Origin: a virus
Strand: one strand, 5' to 3'
Virus record (IMG/VR): IMGVR_UViG_3300046314_000148
Span: 48,246 to 112,245 of that record
Length of the DNA: 64,000 bases
The notes below the pieces were generated by a model. That model was not told where the DNA came from, did no database searches, and was given only the letters and a program-made list of their open reading frames with translations. This document shows, one piece after another, positions 1 to 7,397 of this stretch (position 1 is its first letter; every line of letters starts with the position of its first letter). A program made the position numbers and the translations under genes.

Positions 1-2
1 TA

Positions 3-212
3 CTCACTGCCAACGATCGTTGCGATAGTTGTGGAGCACAAGCGTATGTCCAGGTAACAGGAGTTACTGGAGACCTTGTGTTCTGCAACCATCACTATAA
101 CAAGATCATGGACAGTACCACGGGGTATGAAAAGATGATGAACTTTGCCTACAACATTCTTAACGAGAGAGAAAGACTTGTAGAGAATAGGTTAATAGGA
201 AGCGACAGATGA
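3..212 (+). CDS. DUF7455-like small zinc protein (5' partial)
   Basis: The frame is open from the window edge. It reads LTANDRCDSCGAQAYVQV and, further on, FCNHHYNK, which matches the short actinobacterial DUF7455 family (CxxCG pair plus a CxxH pair, likely one zinc site). The molecular role of that family is not known. The C-terminal part (about 30 residues) is a charged helix. The stop overlaps the next start as ATGA, so the two genes are translationally coupled. The true start lies left of the window. Confidence 0.7.
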   Translation, partial: LTANDRCDSCGAQAYVQVTGVTGDLVFCNHHYNKIMDSTTGYEKMMNFAYNILNERERLVENRLIGSDR

Positions 213-964
213 TTATACAGATAATAGGACTACCAGGTAGTGGAAAGACCACCTTGGCTAAAGCTCTAAAGGAACGCACTAACGCTATCCACCTAAATGC
301 AGACGAGGTACGTGCAGATATAAACTCTGACCTTGGATTTTCAGAGGCGGAAAGAGAAGAGCAGTCACGCAGACTGGGAGCAATGGCAAGGTTGTTGTCT
401 AACCAGGGCTACGATGTGATTGTTGATTTTGTATGTCCTACTGCAGACACCAGAACTGTTTTTGGTAGACCAGATATCCTTATTTGGATGAACACCATTA
501 AGCAGGGAAGATTCCTAGATACAAACAAGTTGTGGCAAGATCCAGAGAATGCAGACTACGTGTTCGAAGAGCAGATATCCGTAGATGACATGGCCTCTAC
601 AATCATAGAAGAGTTTGCACTTTTTGACTGGTCTGCACCAACGACACTAATGCTTGGAAGATACCAGCCATGGCACGAGGGCCACCAGATGCTCCGTGAC
701 CACGCTGCAGAACGAACAGATCAGATTCTAATTGGGGTTAGAAACACTTATAACACTTCCGAAAAAGATCCATTGCCATACGACATGGTTGAAAAGCTTA
801 TTTATGATAAAAATTCTGGATATGTAAATCTTATTAAGAGGCTTCCAAACATTACTAATATAGTTTACGGTCGTGATGTGGGGTACAAGATCGAGCAGAT
901 CGACTTGCCTGCTGAAATACAGGCCATCTCAGCTACTCAAAAACGTAAGGAGATGGGCATATGA
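209..964 (+). CDS. APS-kinase-like P-loop kinase fused to HxGH nucleotidyltransferase
   Basis: Residues 1-140 form a P-loop kinase with Walker A GLPGSGKTT at 7-15 and the short lid arrangement of adenylylsulfate kinase-like proteins. Residues 145-251 form a second domain with the HxGH signature (HEGH, 156-159) and a terminal ISATQKRK motif (240-247), as in NMN/cytidylyl-type nucleotidyltransferases. The first domain would phosphorylate APS to PAPS or a similar small substrate. The second would transfer a nucleotide from ATP or CTP, but its substrate cannot be read from the sequence. The gene overlaps the next start (ATGA), which encodes a DUF2061 membrane protein. A sulfotransferase donor role fits the two sulfotransferase genes in the window but is inference. 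Confidence 0.75.
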   Translation: MIIQIIGLPGSGKTTLAKALKERTNAIHLNADEVRADINSDLGFSEAEREEQSRRLGAMARLLSNQGYDVIVDFVCPTADTRTVFGRPDILIWMNTIKQGRFLDTNKLWQDPENADYVFEEQISVDDMASTIIEEFALFDWSAPTTLMLGRYQPWHEGHQMLRDHAAERTDQILIGVRNTYNTSEKDPLPYDMVEKLIYDKNSGYVNLIKRLPNITNIVYGRDVGYKIEQIDLPAEIQAISATQKRKEMGI

Positions 965-1170
965 AAGAAACAAATAAAAGATCAATAGTCAAGGCGTTAA
1001 CTTATAGATTTTGGCAAAGTCTAAACACATTCTTGATTTCTTTGGTTGTTACTGGTAAACTAGATATGGCTGCTGCTATTGTTAGTATTGAAGTTGTAGT
1101 AAAGATAGTTATTTACTTCTTCCATGAACGCATCTGGAGCAAAATTAAATGGGGTTTAAAAAATGTTTGA
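961..1170 (+). CDS. DUF2061 family membrane protein
   Basis: This 69-residue protein has the DUF2061 pattern: a basic N-terminus with KALTYRFWQSL, two hydrophobic helices (about 20-33 and 37-53) and the end motif FFHERIWSKIKWG. DUF2061 proteins are small inner-membrane proteins of unknown activity. Here the gene is coupled to the APS-kinase-like gene by ATGA and overlaps the following nuclease start by 8 nt, so it is mid-operon. Confidence 0.8.
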   Translation: MKETNKRSIVKALTYRFWQSLNTFLISLVVTGKLDMAAAIVSIEVVVKIVIYFFHERIWSKIKWGLKNV

Positions 1171-1567
1171 GTATTATGTAAAAGAAGTAACCAACGTAGT
1201 AGATGGAGATACCATTGACGTTGTAATCGATCTAGGGTTTGACATTAGCTTTAGTTCACGTGTTCGCCTGGCTGGTATTGATACCCCAGAGTCACGCACA
1301 ACTGACAAGGCTGAGAAGGCCCTAGGCCTAGAGTCCAAGGAATATCTTAAGAAGGCCATCAAAGCTGCCAAGACTGTCGTAATCAAGACTGAGAAGATGG
1401 ATTCCTCGGAGAAGTACGGTCGCATTCTTGGCTGGGTATATCTAGATGGATCTGGAAACTCTATCAATAACGAAATGATTGAGAAGGGCTACGCCTGGGG
1501 ATACCTGGGTGACACCAAGGTAAAAGATTTTGATGCCCTAGCAAAGCAACGTGCACTCCATAAGTAG
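1163..1567 (+). CDS. Staphylococcal nuclease-like (SNase/thermonuclease) protein
   Basis: The SNase fold signatures are in order: DGDT (14-17), RLAGIDTPE (35-43, with the catalytic Arg and Asp of the Ca site) and EKYGRILGWV (83-92, carrying the second catalytic Glu/Arg region). At 134 residues it is a minimal single domain without a signal peptide, so it probably acts inside the cell or is released at lysis. The family cleaves DNA and RNA in a Ca-dependent way. In a phage it could degrade host nucleic acid; that role is inferred. Confidence 0.85.
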   Translation: MFEYYVKEVTNVVDGDTIDVVIDLGFDISFSSRVRLAGIDTPESRTTDKAEKALGLESKEYLKKAIKAAKTVVIKTEKMDSSEKYGRILGWVYLDGSGNSINNEMIEKGYAWGYLGDTKVKDFDALAKQRALHK

Positions 1568-1579
1568 TATAATATATTT
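1568..1579 (+). promoter_or_regulatory. -10 TATAAT placed for a leaderless transcript
   Basis: TATAAT lies at 1568-1573, exactly 6 nt before the ATG at 1580. The expected transcription start coincides with the start codon, and there is no Shine-Dalgarno sequence. Confidence 0.6.
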
Positions 1580-2017
1580 ATGGAATACGTTATAGGAGCA
1601 ACGCTCACACTAATTACTGTTGCAGTCTGTAACATATTGCTTAGAAAAAATGTTTCTAGGTCTATAAAGGTAAACGTAAACTCTAGCCAGTCTAGAACAT
1701 ACCAGCTAATGAGACCATTAGTCTTCTTCGAAGACCTGCTTTCTTCTAAGCTAGAGCCGAGGATGCCAACACAAAGCAGTAGGCACCACGATAAGGTTCA
1801 CGTCAAGGTTATCATTTCAGATACCGAAGCGTATTGGATTGCTAATAGTAAATTCTACGTTGCCGAGGTAAAAGACGAGATGATAGTTCAGGAAACAACC
1901 CGAGAGGTTGACACGATGGCCATGGATGATGTACAATTGAAAAAGATTATAGATATCGTAGACATGTTAGGAGAAGAAAATGATCGTGGTAGTTCAGGGA
2001 ACAAAGAGATTCGATGA
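1580..2017 (+). CDS. Membrane-anchored hypothetical protein
   Basis: The 145-residue protein has one N-terminal transmembrane helix (about 3-21, IGATLTLITVAVCNILL) followed by a basic stretch, giving a probable N-out/C-in anchor. The cytoplasmic part alternates strand-like and acidic segments and ends in a charged tail. No family is recognised. The 3' end overlaps the next gene by 38 nt. Confidence 0.65.
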   Translation: MEYVIGATLTLITVAVCNILLRKNVSRSIKVNVNSSQSRTYQLMRPLVFFEDLLSSKLEPRMPTQSSRHHDKVHVKVIISDTEAYWIANSKFYVAEVKDEMIVQETTREVDTMAMDDVQLKKIIDIVDMLGEENDRGSSGNKEIR

Positions 2018-2330
2018 CTATTCAGTCTTCTTAACTGGCATGAGGTCTGCCCTAATTAATCTAACAGACAATGATAAGTCATTCACAGTATTTAGTGCAG
2101 GACCAGCAAACATCAATGCTATGGCAATGGAGTTTGTGAATGTTACAGAGAGAAGCCTAAAGGCAAGAGGGATCAAGTCAAAGCTTGTCAAGGTTCCACC
2201 TAGCTGGATTGAAAATAATGTTGATGACATAGATCTGTTTGCATACTATGCATTGCCTAAAGAGCCAATTCCAGAGATGGTTACATCTGTAAGTAACAAA
2301 GGTGTAAACGTTCAGTTTTACAGATTTTAA
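1980..2330 (+). CDS. Small SLOG-like hypothetical protein
   Basis: The start follows a good ribosome site (TTAGGAGAAG) inside the end of the previous gene. The protein begins MIVVVQGTKRFDDY and continues with FSAGPANINAMAMEF. This resembles a short Rossmann-like YpsA/SLOG module in which a first strand is followed by a glycine turn and a later GP.N segment. I can see the resemblance but not a catalytic site, and the function is unknown. Confidence 0.6.
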   Translation: MIVVVQGTKRFDDYSVFLTGMRSALINLTDNDKSFTVFSAGPANINAMAMEFVNVTERSLKARGIKSKLVKVPPSWIENNVDDIDLFAYYALPKEPIPEMVTSVSNKGVNVQFYRF

Positions 2331-2405
2331 ATACTGACATAGAGGTATTTAAAAGTCCCGTAGATATTCGGGACACAAATAAACAAAATATAAGGAGAAG
2401 AGACG

Positions 2406-2618
2406 ATGAAAATCATTACGTCTCTAGAGCAAATGGACAAAATTGTCCGATCAGAAAAGTCTTTGCGTTGGAATGGCTGGGATGTAGAACATACAACCCC
2501 CAACCCAACTGCCTGGAGTAAGCCAAACGGTGTTTTTGTCAGGGGCAGATGGTATGTGAAAGAAACATTTCCTATCACTGAGTCTGGGTGGGAGATCCCT
2601 GGCAAGTTTGTGAGGTAG
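2406..2618 (+). CDS. Hypothetical protein rich in Trp and Gly
   Basis: The 70-residue protein is preceded by AAGGAGAAG at normal spacing. It has six tryptophans and a compact beta-like pattern (WNGWDVEH, FVRGRWYVKE, GWEIPGKFV). It ends 3 nt before the WhiB gene, so both are probably on one transcript. No family is recognised. Confidence 0.6.
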   Translation: MKIITSLEQMDKIVRSEKSLRWNGWDVEHTTPNPTAWSKPNGVFVRGRWYVKETFPITESGWEIPGKFVR

Positions 2619-2621
2619 CTC

Positions 2622-2912
2622 ATGGACATATCCAGAGATAAGTGGAAAGACGATGCCAAGTGCATTAAGTTTGACACAAATCTATTCTTCGATACATATG
2701 AAGAAGACCCAGAAATCAGAGCCGATGTAGATGAGATGTGCTTTGGCTGCCCCGTAGCAAGAAAATGTTTTGCTATCGGTGTTTCTCAGAAATCCTGGGG
2801 AGTATGGGGTGGCATATACTTGGAGGATGGCGAAATATCTAAAGAGTTTAACAGACACAAGACAAAGGCTCAGTGGGGTAACACTTGGCAAAAGCTAACC
2901 AATGATAGATAG
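2622..2912 (+). CDS. whiB: WhiB-like iron-sulfur transcription factor
   Basis: Four conserved cysteines (C14, C40, C43, C49; the last three as CFGCPVARKC) would bind a [4Fe-4S] cluster, and the GVWGG turn follows at 60-64. This is the WhiB family signature, found only in actinobacteria and their phages, and it is the best host marker in the window. WhiB proteins work with the primary sigma factor. A phage copy could redirect host transcription or mimic superinfection-exclusion WhiBs such as that of mycobacteriophage TM4. The C-terminal basic tail (79-91) is the usual DNA contact. Confidence 0.93.
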   Translation: MDISRDKWKDDAKCIKFDTNLFFDTYEEDPEIRADVDEMCFGCPVARKCFAIGVSQKSWGVWGGIYLEDGEISKEFNRHKTKAQWGNTWQKLTNDR

Positions 2913-2920
2913 GATGATTG

Positions 2921-3157
2921 ATGTATACAGACGCAATGAAAGTAGCATTCCATTCTATTCCAGCACCTAAAAACTTTGGAGTTCGCCTAGAAGACAATGA
3001 CACGTTCCTAACCATTAGGGCAAAAGAAGACGTATTTATGAGACTATACGATGACGAAAAGCGTCAGGCTGTGGAGTACATGATTCGACTGAAGAAGGCC
3101 CTAGAGGATAACGGAGCCATTGTGCTCATCGTTCGAGAAGGTGGCAAAGAAGAATGA
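2921..3157 (+). CDS. Hypothetical protein
   Basis: The ATG at 2921 was chosen over an upstream TTG at 2918. The 78-residue alpha/beta protein has no recognisable motif. The stop is overlapped by the next gene (ATGA), which puts it in the 2.4-3.9 kb operon. Confidence 0.55.
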   Translation: MYTDAMKVAFHSIPAPKNFGVRLEDNDTFLTIRAKEDVFMRLYDDEKRQAVEYMIRLKKALEDNGAIVLIVREGGKEE

Positions 3158-3546
3158 TAAATTGGATAGATATTCTAGCCTTGATTCCGATGCTTGGATT
3201 AATATTTGTGGCATATCAGTATCTAGTCATAAAGAGACAAAACACGAATCTGGCAAAGATGTTTATGCAGTCTGAAGTAGACAAGAATCTACTTGGACAG
3301 CAGATCTTACAGATCAGAGAAGACAAGAGGCTGCTAGAGTCTGATGAGTTCATGATGTTTTTAAACAATAGCCGTCAGGCAGCGTTTGACTACATCGAGG
3401 ATGCACAGGCTGGAATTAAAAAGTTCGACGAGGATGTTCGTCTAATTCTTTTAGAAGAAAACTCATCTGCAGCCACGCTGGTAAAGATTCTAGAAGCTAA
3501 TAAGCAGCTTCAAAAGCTATTGCCAGATAGTATAAATAAACAATAA
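3154..3546 (+). CDS. Membrane-anchored coiled-coil hypothetical protein
   Basis: An N-terminal transmembrane helix (about 5-24, IDILALIPMLGLIFVAYQYL) is followed by basic residues and about 100 residues of charged helix, a likely coiled coil. It precedes a holin-like gene by 10 nt. A lysis-accessory role (spanin- or antiholin-like) is possible from position only. Confidence 0.6.
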   Translation: MINWIDILALIPMLGLIFVAYQYLVIKRQNTNLAKMFMQSEVDKNLLGQQILQIREDKRLLESDEFMMFLNNSRQAAFDYIEDAQAGIKKFDEDVRLILLEENSSAATLVKILEANKQLQKLLPDSINKQ

Positions 3547-3556
3547 GGAGAAATAA

Positions 3557-3922
3557 ATGAATAAGCAACTAAAAGCAGCATCAGCATCGTACGCAAGATC
3601 AGTTCTTGCTGCAGCATCTGCCCTATACCTAGCTGGGGTAACTGACCCAGGACAGCTACTAAACGCACTAATCGCAGGTATCCTACCAGTAGCACTACGT
3701 GCATTAAACAAGAACGATCCAGCATTCGGTATAATCGAGAAGCTTGCACAGCCACACCTGGCAAAGCTATCGGATGGTGAGCCTGTAATCTCTAAGGAAT
3801 ATCTGGAGAAGAACAGGGAAGCCATCGAGAAGCTCGCTTCTGAATACCAGAAGGCTAGCAAGGCTCAGGCAGCTAAGGCAGCTGCTAAGCCAACCACTAA
3901 GCCAACACCGAAGAAGAAGTAA
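3557..3922 (+). CDS. Candidate holin (two hydrophobic segments, basic tail)
   Basis: The protein has an Ala/Leu-rich N-terminal half (RSVLAAASALYLAG, then LLNALIAGILPVALRAL) that could form two membrane helices, a helical middle, and an Ala/Lys/Pro tail ending PTPKKK. The layout (121 residues, two N-terminal helices, charged C-terminus) fits small phage holins, and similar genes sit near lysis cassettes of actinophages. The endolysin candidate is far away at 42.7 kb. An alternative is a structural membrane protein. It ends at a strong terminator. Confidence 0.5.
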   Translation: MNKQLKAASASYARSVLAAASALYLAGVTDPGQLLNALIAGILPVALRALNKNDPAFGIIEKLAQPHLAKLSDGEPVISKEYLEKNREAIEKLASEYQKASKAQAAKAAAKPTTKPTPKKK

Positions 3923-3940
3923 TTCTCTTAGTATAGATAG

Positions 3941-3968
3941 GGGGGCCGCAGATGCGGTCCCTCTTTTC
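3941..3968 (+). terminator. Intrinsic terminator after the holin-candidate operon
   Basis: A GC-rich hairpin (GGGCCGCA, short loop, TGCGGTCC) is followed by CTCTTTTCTT. It lies between the rightward gene ending at 3922 and the convergent leftward glycosyltransferase. Confidence 0.75.
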
Positions 3969-3973
3969 TTATG

Positions 3974-4684
3974 CTAGTATACTATCCTATTGTCCCAGGC
4001 ATAGCTCCAGGAGATTCTACCAAGGTCGCTAGACGAAGTATCTGGCCTCTTGCTGAAGTCCTTAAAGTTCGCTACGTGAGCCCCATCGTAATGATACTCT
4101 AGGGTGGTCTTGCCAGACTTGAGATCATCTATTGTGGTAAATGAACTGCCCATCTCCCCAATCCCGATCCTCTCCGTAGCCTGAGTGAACACCCTGCCCA
4201 TCTGAGCAGTGCCACCTATGTATGCTGGGTCCTTGCCATACTCTCTAGCGTTATATATGTTAGATAAGTTTATTATGCACTCTAGAATTTCTGGTTGTCT
4301 CGGCAGAGAATATATAACAGCATTCTGGATAATGCTTTTGTATTTAAATATCTTTTTTAGGGCATTGTCTCTAAATACGATGATGTCTTTTTCTAAAGCT
4401 ATCTTATCTATAAATCTAATTCCCAGGTCAGAGTAGATGCCTCCATGAACATACAGGATGCACAGCCTGGCAAGGTCTGCCTTGTAAGCGTATGGCTTAA
4501 CTGCATTGTAGGCCGTAAGGACAGATGGCCCAAAGTTGCTACTAATCAGATCCTTTATCATTCGGTCATCCCATATTCGGATATCCACACCCTGGGTGCT
4601 GGCAAAGGCCCCGATCTCATCTGAATATGTATCTAGATAAACATCTCGCATGGTTCCAAGGTATATAAGATGTCCTAGATTCAT
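3974..4684 (-). CDS. OCH1-like glycosyltransferase (Gly_transf_sug family)
   Basis: The core motif KADLARLCILYVHGGIYSDLG matches the donor-binding block of the DXD sugar-transferase family (PF04488). The usual YxDxD is here YSDLG, so the second metal-binding aspartate is replaced by glycine. The protein may be altered in metal use or inactive. Length (236 residues) is normal for a single GT domain, and no membrane segment is seen. The gene stands alone on the minus strand, with a -10 AGTATA complement 6 nt upstream of its ATG. Confidence 0.75.
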   Translation of the reverse strand: MNLGHLIYLGTMRDVYLDTYSDEIGAFASTQGVDIRIWDDRMIKDLISSNFGPSVLTAYNAVKPYAYKADLARLCILYVHGGIYSDLGIRFIDKIALEKDIIVFRDNALKKIFKYKSIIQNAVIYSLPRQPEILECIINLSNIYNAREYGKDPAYIGGTAQMGRVFTQATERIGIGEMGSSFTTIDDLKSGKTTLEYHYDGAHVANFKDFSKRPDTSSSDLGRISWSYAWDNRIVY

Positions 4685-4696
4685 GACTAAAGTATA
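4685..4696 (-). promoter_or_regulatory. Leaderless -10 for the minus-strand glycosyltransferase
   Basis: On the minus strand TATACT occupies 4696-4691, leaving 6 nt to the ATG at 4684. Confidence 0.55.
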
Positions 4697-4708
4697 TCAT
4701 AATGGTGA

Positions 4709-4811
4709 TATACTAATACTGTCCCCCACATGGGCCTACGCTTAGGATGGATTAGTTACCTATTTATAAGACCGTGGCCATCGTGCTTGAATTGCCCGTG
4801 TGGGGGCTTTA
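4709..4811 (+). ncRNA. Candidate small structured RNA with 13-bp closing stem
   Basis: TATACT at 4709-4714 predicts a transcript start near 4721. From there CCCCCACATGGGC (4723-4735) pairs with GCCCGTGTGGGGG (4794-4806) across about 58 nt that contain a smaller CCTA/TAGG hairpin. The second arm is followed by CTTTAT. No ORF fits the interval. It could also be an extended terminator shared by the divergent genes. Confidence 0.4.
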
Positions 4812-4814
4812 TGG

Positions 4815-4826
4815 TATACTTTTCAT
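4815..4826 (+). promoter_or_regulatory. Leaderless -10 for the Dps-like gene
   Basis: TATACT at 4815-4820 is 6 nt before the ATG at 4827. This decides the start: the in-frame GTG at 4800 would lie upstream of the promoter. Confidence 0.6.
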
Positions 4827-5285
4827 ATGGAACAATTACTTATTCAGCTCAAGCAGCTACTGGCAGACAACATTGCCCTTGCATTTAAGGCACAGGGATA
4901 CCACTGGAACGTAGAGAGCGACGATTTCCCACAGTTGCACGAATTCTTCGGAAAAATATATGAAAACTTTGGTGGTGCAACAGACGGCTATGCAGAGTGG
5001 ATGCGTATGCTTAAGGTCTACGCACCATATCGCCTAGTTGACTTCTTTGACCAGACAACCGTAGGTGAGCCATATATTATCGGGGAGCCAGAGCCAATGC
5101 TCGCTGACCTATACACATCAATTGAAAAGCACATTGCAGATCTTGTCGTCGCAGGAAAGCTAGCTAACACATCTAGCGAATTCGGACTAGCAAACTTCTT
5201 TGCCGAGCGTCAGACAGCTTCTCAGAAGCTTTGCTGGCAACTACGTGCATCTATCGAGATAGAGGAACCAGACACCAATGAATAA
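4827..5285 (+). CDS. Dps-like ferritin-family protein
   Basis: The helical protein begins with the Dps first-helix pattern (LLADNIALAFKAQGYHWNVES), followed by the second-helix pattern DFPQLHEFFGKIYENFGGATDGYAEWMRML. These carry the His/Asp/Glu residues of the interfacial ferroxidase site. At 152 residues it is Dps-sized. Dps dodecamers oxidise iron and can coat DNA. In phages such genes often sit near virion or DNA-protection genes. It overlaps the next gene by 8 nt. Confidence 0.75.
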   Translation: MEQLLIQLKQLLADNIALAFKAQGYHWNVESDDFPQLHEFFGKIYENFGGATDGYAEWMRMLKVYAPYRLVDFFDQTTVGEPYIIGEPEPMLADLYTSIEKHIADLVVAGKLANTSSEFGLANFFAERQTASQKLCWQLRASIEIEEPDTNE

Positions 5286-5823
5286 TGATTTAATCACAAA
5301 GCAATCACCTTGCTGGGACGGATACGTTCAGCGTGGCATGAAGCCAGGAGAAGGTGGGGCCATGGTTCCTAACTGCGTTCCTGCAGAAAAGGCAGACGAC
5401 CTATTCGAAGACTCAGACGATGTCGAATACGATACAGACTCTATGGCAAAGGCCGAAGGCTATTCTCCTCCAGCTGGTGCAAGAGCAGCAGCACGTAGAG
5501 CTATCAAGTTTAAGGAAGATGGCAAGGCTAATGGGGCTGGAACATCTGTAGGCTGGACTCGTGCAGGGCAGCTGGCAAGAGGGGAGACCATCTCTCTTAG
5601 TACTGTTAAGCGTATGTACTCATACTTCTCACGCCACGAGGTAGACAAGAAGGGCAAGGACTGGGGAAACTCTGCTAACCCATCTAATGGATACATCATG
5701 TGGCTTGCCTGGGGTGGAGATGCAGGGTACTCTTGGTCACGTAAGATAGCCCAGAAGGCTTCGGACAAGGCCCTATTCTCTGACTTCGGCAAAGATTACA
5801 CAAAGTCTTCTAAGATAGTTTAG
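5278..5823 (+). CDS. Phage protein with GWxRAxQLxxGExxSxxTVxRMxxxFxRHE domain
   Basis: The segment GWTRAGQLARGETISLSTVK, then RMYSYFSRHEVDKKGKDW and later YIMWLAWGGDAGYSWSRK, is a recurrent domain in proteins of many large phages, where it is often linked to head or protease polypeptides. The N-terminal half holds a CWDGY...NCVP segment and an acidic linker. The biochemical role is unknown. Coupling to the Dps-like gene suggests packaging or protection of DNA, but this is inference. Confidence 0.6.
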   Translation: MNNDLITKQSPCWDGYVQRGMKPGEGGAMVPNCVPAEKADDLFEDSDDVEYDTDSMAKAEGYSPPAGARAAARRAIKFKEDGKANGAGTSVGWTRAGQLARGETISLSTVKRMYSYFSRHEVDKKGKDWGNSANPSNGYIMWLAWGGDAGYSWSRKIAQKASDKALFSDFGKDYTKSSKIV

Positions 5824-5834
5824 GTAGCTATAGT

Positions 5835-6773
5835 ATGGGTCAGCCCACTATATTCATAACCATACCAGCATACGAGGATCCTCAGCTCCTGGAGACCATA
5901 GAGGGGGCACTGGACAATGCCTTATATCCAGAAAGACTATTCTTTTGTATTGGTATGCAATACAGAGTTCTGCCAGATATATCTAAATACCTAAGTAATC
6001 CAAATTTCAAATTTTTATTTTATGATGTAGATACTAGACCAGGTGTGTACCAGATCAGAAAAGAGATGGCAGACGAGCACAGCGGCCAGGACTATTTTAT
6101 GATGATCGACTCACACATGACATTTGTCAAGTATTGGGACTCTATGTTGGTAAATGACTATAAAAATTTGGTGGCAACTCACGGAGAAAAGACCGTGATG
6201 TCTAAGCCAGTGACACACAAGATAGGCTTGACCCTAAACAATGGGCATATAAACGATTATCCATGTTGGGAGATAAATCGCAATGTCAGCCCTAAAGAGA
6301 TCAATAGGTTTTTAATTCCAGCAGTTCGCAACATCCCATGGAATGGTGATAGATTTATAAAGATATACTACGCCTGTAGCCATTTCTTTTTTACTAGCAA
6401 AAAGTTTCTAGAGGACCTTGGATTTTTCTCAGGTATAAGATTCTATTGCGAGGAACTAATAACTAGCGTCCTAATTTACATATCTGGTTGGGACATATAC
6501 ATGAATCCATCTCATATATTAGTTGGCCACGATGATAAAAAAACCATGAGAAGCCTATACAATAGAGATAGCTACTCTCTGGCCGATGGCAAGACCTTTA
6601 CGGCAATAGAAGATGACGGGGGTACCAAGTTGGAGATTGCAAGGTTTGTGCTAACTGGAAAGTCTAAGCTCATAGATGTGAACGCTAGCAGATCAGTAGA
6701 AGATTATTACACGGTGTCTGGCCTAGCTGACGTATATCGTGAGCTAAAGGTCGAAAATCTAATATTAGATTAA
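5835..6773 (+). CDS. GlcNAc-transferase-like glycosyltransferase (PF11397/GT60-like)
   Basis: The N-terminus IFITIPAYEDPQLLETIEGAL and the MIDSHMTF motif (DSH at 92-94) match the family that includes Skp1-hydroxyproline GlcNAc transferases, in which the DxH/DxD triad binds UDP-sugar and metal. Length (312 residues) fits a soluble catalytic domain. TATAGT directly precedes the ATG. The acceptor is unknown. The family link to hydroxyproline is interesting because the window also has prolyl-hydroxylase-like genes and a collagen-repeat virion protein. Confidence 0.8.
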   Translation: MGQPTIFITIPAYEDPQLLETIEGALDNALYPERLFFCIGMQYRVLPDISKYLSNPNFKFLFYDVDTRPGVYQIRKEMADEHSGQDYFMMIDSHMTFVKYWDSMLVNDYKNLVATHGEKTVMSKPVTHKIGLTLNNGHINDYPCWEINRNVSPKEINRFLIPAVRNIPWNGDRFIKIYYACSHFFFTSKKFLEDLGFFSGIRFYCEELITSVLIYISGWDIYMNPSHILVGHDDKKTMRSLYNRDSYSLADGKTFTAIEDDGGTKLEIARFVLTGKSKLIDVNASRSVEDYYTVSGLADVYRELKVENLILD

Positions 6774-7010
6774 GTCGTGCTCTCTTAGGTATGTTCTGGC
6801 TTTATGGCAGTTCGAGCAAACGACATCGCACTTTCTGACCTCTTTCCAGGCAGCGTCTCTACCAAACTTCTTTAGGACCCTGTATACTATGTCAACCTTC
6901 TTGACACCTGGACGATGATCAAACTCTAGGATGTAGTGGGGGTACTTAACCTTACAGTCAAGGCAGCCCATCTTTTCCTTATGCGTCTGAAACTCAAGAA
7001 AGCTTGTCAT
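6765..7010 (-). CDS. Small HNH-type endonuclease-like protein
   Basis: Residues CLDCKVKYPHYILEFDHRP and CSNCHKARTYLREHD give the two CxxC zinc knuckles and the central DH of an HNH finger. Length (81 residues) is a minimal HNH. It could be a free-standing homing-type endonuclease or a packaging-associated HNH. It lies between convergent and divergent neighbours and overlaps the previous stop by 9 nt. TATAAT on the minus strand lies 7 nt upstream of the ATG. Confidence 0.75.
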   Translation of the reverse strand: MTSFLEFQTHKEKMGCLDCKVKYPHYILEFDHRPGVKKVDIVYRVLKKFGRDAAWKEVRKCDVVCSNCHKARTYLREHDLI

Positions 7011-7036
7011 CTATTAAATTATAACATTATTGGTTG

Positions 7037-7048
7037 TATAATTATTGT
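7037..7048 (+). promoter_or_regulatory. Leaderless -10 TATAAT
   Basis: TATAAT at 7037-7042 is followed by 6 nt and the ATG at 7049, which excludes the upstream TTG at 7034 as start. Confidence 0.6.
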
Positions 7049-7276
7049 ATGGATTTGAACATTGAAAACATTGACGATATCGAGATGCGTTCTCGACAGC
7101 TATTGCAAAAGATAGATGATGTTACAGCAGACCTTTATAGCCTGGGTGGCCTAGAGGAGCGTCTTGTGTTTATGTCTAACCTTCGTAGCCTTATCGCAGA
7201 AAAAGATCTTATCGGTGATCAGTTGGCTGTAGATGTTTTAAATTGGGCTTGGCAAAGACTTGCGGAATCAGACTGA
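7049..7276 (+). CDS. Hypothetical helical protein
   Basis: The 75-residue acidic, all-helical protein (MRSRQLLQKIDDVTADLYSL) has no recognised family. The start is set by the leaderless promoter. Confidence 0.6.
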   Translation: MDLNIENIDDIEMRSRQLLQKIDDVTADLYSLGGLEERLVFMSNLRSLIAEKDLIGDQLAVDVLNWAWQRLAESD

Positions 7277-7304
7277 GTCTGCTAGAATAGTATAGCTAAT
7301 AATC

Positions 7305-7377
7305 GGCCCCATCGTTTAGAGGCCTAGGACACCGCCCTTTCACGGCGGCAGCACGGGTTCGAATCCCGTTGGGGTCA
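7305..7377 (+). tRNA. tRNA-Glu (TTC)
   Basis: The acceptor stem is GGCCCCA/TGGGGTC, the anticodon stem CCGCC/GGCGG encloses loop CTTTCAC (anticodon TTC), and the T arm is ACGGG-TTCGAAT-CCCGT. The discriminator is A and no CCA is encoded. Confidence 0.95.
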
Positions 7378-7397
7378 CTCATAGAGAGAAGATCGGT

